Below, in pieces: positions 6,102 to 8,403 of a stretch of DNA of 8,403 bases. The position numbers and the translations under genes are program-made. Source of the DNA: JAAYJG01 sp964450305 (GTDB lineage: Bacteria; Bacillota; Clostridia; DSM-8532); the NCBI GenBank assembly GCA_964450305.1, contig CAYVFB010000117.1, positions 1-8,403 of the forward strand. The letters are read 5' to 3'. The notes under the pieces were generated by a model. That model was not told the DNA's origin. It was given only the letters and a program-made list of their open reading frames with translations, and did not search any database. The first letter of the stretch is position 1. Every line of letters begins with the position of its first letter.

Positions 6102-6320
6102 TTGTCAAAGGAAGATGTCATTGAAGTTGAAGGTAAGGTGCTTGAAGCCATGCCGAATGCCATGTTCAAGGTAGAGCTGGACAACGGCCATAGAATTCTT
6201 GCGCACATATCCGGAAAACTGAGGATGCATTACATCAGAATCCTCCCCGGTGATAAGGTTACGGTTGAAATGTCACCCTATGATCTTACCCGTGGAAGGA
6301 TAACCTGGAGAGGAAAGTAA
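6102..6320 (+). CDS. infA: Translation initiation factor IF-1 (TTG start)
   Basis: IF-1 binds the A site of the 30S subunit and helps IF-2 and IF-3 select the initiator tRNA. It has 72 residues, exactly the family length. It is a single S1-like OB fold running from SKEDVIEVEGKVLEAMPNA through VELDNGHRILAHISGKLRM to SPYDLTRGRITWR. The start is TTG at 6102. This gives the canonical N-terminus (M)SKED and is backed by AAGGAGGG at 6087-6094, 7 bases upstream. The frame stays open back to an ATG at 6060, but that would overlap the preceding gene by 29 bases and lacks family similarity. The ribosome binding site overlaps the stop of the KOW gene. Confidence 0.97.
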   Translation: MSKEDVIEVEGKVLEAMPNAMFKVELDNGHRILAHISGKLRMHYIRILPGDKVTVEMSPYDLTRGRITWRGK

Positions 6321-6352
6321 AGATGTAAACAGTTTTGGCATGAAAATAAAAA

Positions 6353-6384
6353 CAGAAGGCGTGTTCAGCCTCTGCTCTTTATTT
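6353..6384 (+). terminator. Weak candidate terminator or attenuator between infA and rpmJ
   Basis: CAGAAGGC (6353-6360) pairs with GCCTCTG (6368-6374) as 7 pairs with one bulged A around a 7-base loop. It is followed by CTCTTTATTT, a broken T-rich tract. An A-rich stretch precedes the stem. The short stem and the interrupted T run make it a leaky signal at best, and rpmJ follows in the same direction 46 bp on. Confidence 0.3.
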
Positions 6385-6430
6385 GATAGAATGAACGACT
6401 TATGAGAGCTGAAGAACAGGAGGGTCGAAG

Positions 6431-6544
6431 ATGAAAGTAAAACCTTCAGTGAAGAAGATCTGTGAAAAGTGTAAAATAATCCGCAGAAAAGGCAGAGTCA
6501 TGGTAATCTGCGAAACCCCAAAGCACAAACAACGTCAGGGATAA
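6431..6544 (+). CDS. rpmJ: 50S ribosomal protein L36, zinc-binding form
   Basis: Smallest large-subunit protein, bound to 23S rRNA. It has 37 residues, the standard C+ form. It reads MKVKPSVKKICEKCKIIRRK, then GRVMVICETPKHKQRQG. The zinc ligands C11, C14, C27 and H32 are all present. The Shine-Dalgarno AGGAGGG at 6418-6424 lies 6 bases before the ATG. The position between infA and rpsM is the conserved one. A 110-bp spacer precedes it and a 331-bp spacer follows, so it is more isolated than usual. Confidence 0.97.
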   Translation: MKVKPSVKKICEKCKIIRRKGRVMVICETPKHKQRQG

Positions 6545-6784
6545 TACGTTTGTGTGGGTGATGAAGTTTGTAAAGGATTGGGGTTCCGGTTTTTCCGGAG
6601 CCTGAAGAAAATTGAGGTTCCGACGGCGCGGCTGAAACAATTATATCAATGCTCGCGGCGCAGGGGAGAGTTGTAAAAGTAAACCCCCTGGGTTGCACAC
6701 CATTCACGCAAGCGCTCATTGAGTAATGTTGCTGGACGAATCTTTGATTATAAAACAGTTTGGATCACGGTTTAGCTAAAAACA

Positions 6785-6843
6785 TTCCCGCAGCACTCAT
6801 CAGGCCGGGAACGATACAAATGGCAGGCCTTGTCGGCTGCCAT
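6785..6843 (+). promoter_or_regulatory. Candidate structured mRNA leader of rpsM (two stem-loops)
   Basis: The stem TTCCCG/CGGGAA has a 15-base loop. It is followed 8 bases later by ATGGCAG/CTGCCAT, whose loop can form further G-C pairs. Both end about 18 bases before the rpsM Shine-Dalgarno. In gammaproteobacteria, S4 represses the alpha operon through a pseudoknot leader before rpsM. Whether this one has that role is inference only, and no similarity in sequence to that element is claimed. Confidence 0.4.
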
Positions 6844-6860
6844 GAATATGTGATTACTTT

Positions 6861-6868
6861 CGGAGGTG
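6861..6868 (+). promoter_or_regulatory. Ribosome binding site for the TTG start of rpsM
   Basis: CGGAGGTG ends 7 bases before TTG 6876 and sets the start that gives the canonical S13 N-terminus (M)ARIAGVDLP. Confidence 0.8.
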
Positions 6869-6875
6869 TAAGACA

Positions 6876-7244
6876 TTGGCTCGTATTGCAGGTGTGGATC
6901 TGCCAAGAGAAAAAAGAGTTGAGATAGGGCTCACCTATATATTTGGTATAGGAAGGACCCGCTCCAATGAGATATTGGCAAAAACAGGCGTCAGTCCGGA
7001 TACCCGTATCCGTGACCTGACCGACGATGAAATCAGCAAGTTAAGAGATATCATCGAAAAGGAATATACTGTTGAAGGTGATCTCAGAAGAGAGACTGCC
7101 CTGAACATCAAGCGTCTTATGGAAATAGGCTGCTATCGCGGCAGGCGCCACAGAATAGGGTTACCTGTACGTGGTCAGAGGACAAAGACCAACGCGAGAA
7201 CCAGGAAAGGTCCGAAGAAGACCGTAGCCAACAAGAAGAAATAA
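6876..7244 (+). CDS. rpsM: 30S ribosomal protein S13 (TTG start)
   Basis: Protein of the 30S head that forms intersubunit bridges with L5 and contacts P-site tRNA with its tail. It has 122 residues, the usual length. ARIAGVDLPREKRVEIGLTY begins the fold and the helix-two-turn-helix region (about 14-60) follows. The signature CYRGRRHRIGLPVRGQRTK spans residues 86-104. The lysine-rich tail ends in NKKK. The TTG start is supported by the ribosome binding site at 6861-6868 and by the exact family N-terminus. No in-frame ATG fits. It is the first gene of the alpha-operon set, with rpsK 18 bp downstream. Confidence 0.98.
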   Translation: MARIAGVDLPREKRVEIGLTYIFGIGRTRSNEILAKTGVSPDTRIRDLTDDEISKLRDIIEKEYTVEGDLRRETALNIKRLMEIGCYRGRRHRIGLPVRGQRTKTNARTRKGPKKTVANKKK

Positions 7245-7262
7245 CAGGAGGTTTGGTTATCA

Positions 7263-7658
7263 ATGGCGGCTAAAGTTGTAAGAAGAACAAGAAAAAAGAA
7301 GGAAAAAAAGAATATAGAGCGCGGATGTGCCCATATTCATTCATCCTTTAACAATACGATTGTAACCATTACAGACGTTATGGGTAACGCCGTGTCATGG
7401 GCGAGCTCCGGAGGCCTTGGCTTCAGAGGCTCCAAGAAGAGCACTCCCTTTGCCTCCCAGCAGGCGGCTGAAACGGCTGCAAAGGCTGCGATGGAACATG
7501 GCATGAAGACCGTGTCCGTGTTTGTTAAGGGTCCCGGCTCGGGACGTGAGGCTGCGATTCGTGCGCTTCAGGCTGCAGGGCTTGAAGTAAACCTGATCAA
7601 GGATGTTACCCCCATTCCGCATAATGGCTGCAGGCCCCCGAAGAGAAGAAGGGTATAA
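7263..7658 (+). CDS. rpsK: 30S ribosomal protein S11
   Basis: Protein of the 30S platform near the E site and the mRNA exit, partner of S6 and S18. It has 131 residues, as expected. It has a basic N-terminal tail (KVVRRTRKKKEKKN), then AHIHSSFNNTIVTITD (23-38) and SWASSGGLGFRGSKKSTPFA (45-64). The signature KGPGSGREAAIRAL is at 89-102 and the conserved C-terminus VTPIPHNGCRPPKRRRV at 115-131. The Shine-Dalgarno AGGAGG at 7246-7251 is 11 bases before the ATG, close behind the rpsM stop. A 155-bp gap separates it from rpsD. Confidence 0.98.
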   Translation: MAAKVVRRTRKKKEKKNIERGCAHIHSSFNNTIVTITDVMGNAVSWASSGGLGFRGSKKSTPFASQQAAETAAKAAMEHGMKTVSVFVKGPGSGREAAIRALQAAGLEVNLIKDVTPIPHNGCRPPKRRRV

Positions 7659-7813
7659 CAGGCTTTGTATTTCCACGCTTTTCCCTTGTGGAATAGGATA
7701 TGCAAAAACTGGCAATGATTTAGAAGAACATGGCCCTGCTCTAAATCCCATGACTAAAAGCGAAAATGAGGGGCCCAAAATGAAGGTTACATTAATCGGA
7801 GGTGTAAAAACAA
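7659..7813 (+). promoter_or_regulatory. Leader-like spacer before rpsD with a hairpin and a short open frame
   Basis: The spacer is unusually long for this gene pair. A stem forms between TATTTCCAC (7668-7676) and GTGGAATA (7688-7695), 8 pairs with one bulged T and an 11-base loop. No T run follows it. A 20-codon open frame starting at 7780 overlaps the rpsD start. The rpsD Shine-Dalgarno GGAGGTG is at 7798-7804. S4 autoregulates its own synthesis in both E. coli and Bacillus through mRNA leaders, so a control role is plausible but not shown here. Confidence 0.45.
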
Positions 7814-7842
7814 ATGGCAAGATATACGGGCGCATCTTGTAA
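7780..7842 (+). CDS. Possible 20-codon upstream open frame overlapping the rpsD start
   Basis: The ATG at 7780 has GAGGGG (7768-7773) 6 bases upstream. The frame encodes MKVTLIGGVKTNGKIYGRIL and ends at TAA 7840-7842. The rpsD Shine-Dalgarno lies inside it, and the rpsD ATG (7814) is in a different frame, overlapped by 29 bases. An in-frame ATG at 7750 would extend it to 30 codons but has no ribosome binding site. I recognise no family. It could be a leader peptide that couples or limits rpsD translation, or a chance frame. Confidence 0.3.
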   Translation: MKVTLIGGVKTNGKIYGRIL

Positions 7843-8403
7843 ATTATGCCGCCGGGAAGGCCAAAAGCTTTTCCTGAAGGGCGAAAGGTGCTATACCAAT
7901 AAATGCTCTGTTGACAGAAGGCCATACGCGCCGGGTATGCACGGGCAAAACAATCGTAAAAAGATTTCTGAATATGGTGTCCAGCTTCGCGAAAAGCAAA
8001 AGGCAAAACGCTTTTATGGCATTCTGGAAAGCCAGTTCAGAAGATATTATGAAATGGCCATGCGGAAAAAGGGAGTCACCGGTGAAATTCTGTTGCAGCT
8101 TCTGGAAAGCCGTCTGGACAATGTTGTGCACAGAATGGGATATGGCAGCTCCAGGGACGAATCCCGCCAGCTGGTCACACACGGTCACTTCTTTGTAAAT
8201 GGAAGACGCGTCAGCATTCCTTCCTATCTGGTTAAGCCGGGTGATGAGATCATCGTTGCCGAAAGCAGCAGAAAATCCACACGGTTTAAAGACATACTGG
8301 ATATCACAGGCAGCAAGGTTGTGCCGAAATGGCTGGAGGTTGATCAGGAAAACCTGAAAGGAAAGGTTGTTTCATTACCCGCAAGGGAAGATATAGACCT
8401 GCC
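7814..8403 (+). CDS. rpsD: 30S ribosomal protein S4, zinc-binding form, 3' truncated
   Basis: Primary 16S rRNA-binding protein that nucleates 30S assembly and affects decoding accuracy. 196 full codons are present. The window ends inside codon 197, about a dozen residues short of the usual length of about 208. The N-terminus MARYTGASCKLCRREGQK is typical. C9, C12, C26 and C31 form the zinc site of the C+ type of S4. The S4 RNA-binding domain spans about 98-160 (ESRLDNVVHRMGYGSSRDES, then FFVNGRRVSIPSYLVKPGDE). The start is ATG 7814, with GGAGGTG (7798-7804) 9 bases upstream. Its place after rpsK matches the alpha operon, where rpoA and rplQ would be expected next. Confidence 0.97.
   Translation, partial: MARYTGASCKLCRREGQKLFLKGERCYTNKCSVDRRPYAPGMHGQNNRKKISEYGVQLREKQKAKRFYGILESQFRRYYEMAMRKKGVTGEILLQLLESRLDNVVHRMGYGSSRDESRQLVTHGHFFVNGRRVSIPSYLVKPGDEIIVAESSRKSTRFKDILDITGSKVVPKWLEVDQENLKGKVVSLPAREDIDL

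Larger units (their letters stand above)
6545..6875 (+). other. 331-bp non-coding region before rpsM with several hairpins
   Basis: No gene of recognisable family lies here. Visible structures are:
- a stem GGTTCCGG/CCGGAGCC (6582-6589 with 6595-6602) around a TTTTT loop;
- CAGGGG/CCCCTG (6661-6666 with 6685-6690);
- TTCCCG/CGGGAA (6785-6790 with 6806-6811);
- ATGGCAG/CTGCCAT (6820-6826 with 6837-6843).
The last two lie just upstream of the rpsM Shine-Dalgarno (6861-6868). A TATAAA at 6749-6754 could be a promoter -10 box, with poor -35 candidates. The region may be a leader for the rpsM-rpsK-rpsD group. A 36-codon open frame at 6616-6726 matches nothing I know. Confidence 0.6.

Noticed and set aside
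6446..6719. Two open frames on the - strand (64 and 73 codons) across rpmJ and the following gap.
   Set aside because: They are partly antisense to rpmJ, have no plausible start signal and show no family features.
6616..6726. A 36-codon open frame (with ATG at 6649, reading MLAAQGRVVKVNPLG...) in the gap before rpsM, considered as a gene remnant.
   Set aside because: It has no ribosome binding site at a good distance and no recognisable family, and its length is expected by chance. A protein search of the frame would settle it.
6729..6754. A promoter for rpsM using TTGCTG (6729-6734) and TATAAA (6749-6754).
   Set aside because: The spacer is only 14 bp and other -35 choices are poor, so it is kept as a weak possibility and not called as a feature.
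7671..7699. A promoter before rpsD using TTCCAC (7671) and TAGGAT (7694).
   Set aside because: Both boxes match consensus weakly and the first overlaps the hairpin arm.

Overview
The window is a contiguous stretch of the spc and alpha ribosomal-protein operons of a bacterium, all on the + strand. The gene order is rpsN(partial)-rpsH-rplF-rplR-rpsE-rpmD-rplO-secY-adk-map-[KOW protein]-infA-rpmJ-rpsM-rpsK-rpsD(partial). The Firmicutes-like order, with adk, map, infA and rpmJ between secY and rpsM, points to the class Clostridia. So do the small KOW-domain protein between map and infA, the strong AGGAGG-type ribosome binding sites and the zinc-binding forms of S14, L36 and S4. Base composition is moderate (by eye, mid to high 40s % G+C). 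I cannot name the genus from the sequence alone.

Layout. Positions 1-2778 hold tightly packed small- and large-subunit protein genes (S14, S8, L6, L18, S5, L30, L15). secY (2780-4075) starts one base after the rplO stop. Next comes a 230-bp non-coding gap (4076-4305) made almost entirely of imperfect palindromes and degenerate 7-bp repeats. adk and map (4306-5726) overlap by four bases. A likely internal promoter (5744-5772) precedes the KOW protein gene, infA and rpmJ. A 331-bp non-coding region with several hairpins (6545-6875) precedes rpsM-rpsK. A second leader-like gap (7659-7813) precedes rpsD, which runs off the window end.

How the genes work together. The ribosomal proteins and IF-1 build and start the ribosome. 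SecY is the membrane channel for secreted and membrane proteins. Methionine aminopeptidase trims nascent chains, and adenylate kinase balances adenine nucleotides. This is a growth-rate-linked housekeeping cluster. All complete genes look intact, with no frameshift, insertion sequence, CRISPR or tRNA/rRNA gene.

What stands out. I see no new protein system. The unusual content is in the gaps: (i) heptamer-periodic palindromic arrays between secY and adk, (ii) structured leaders before rpsM and rpsD that could be autoregulatory, (iii) a 20-codon open frame with its own Shine-Dalgarno that overlaps the start of rpsD, and (iv) TTG starts on rpsE, infA and rpsM.
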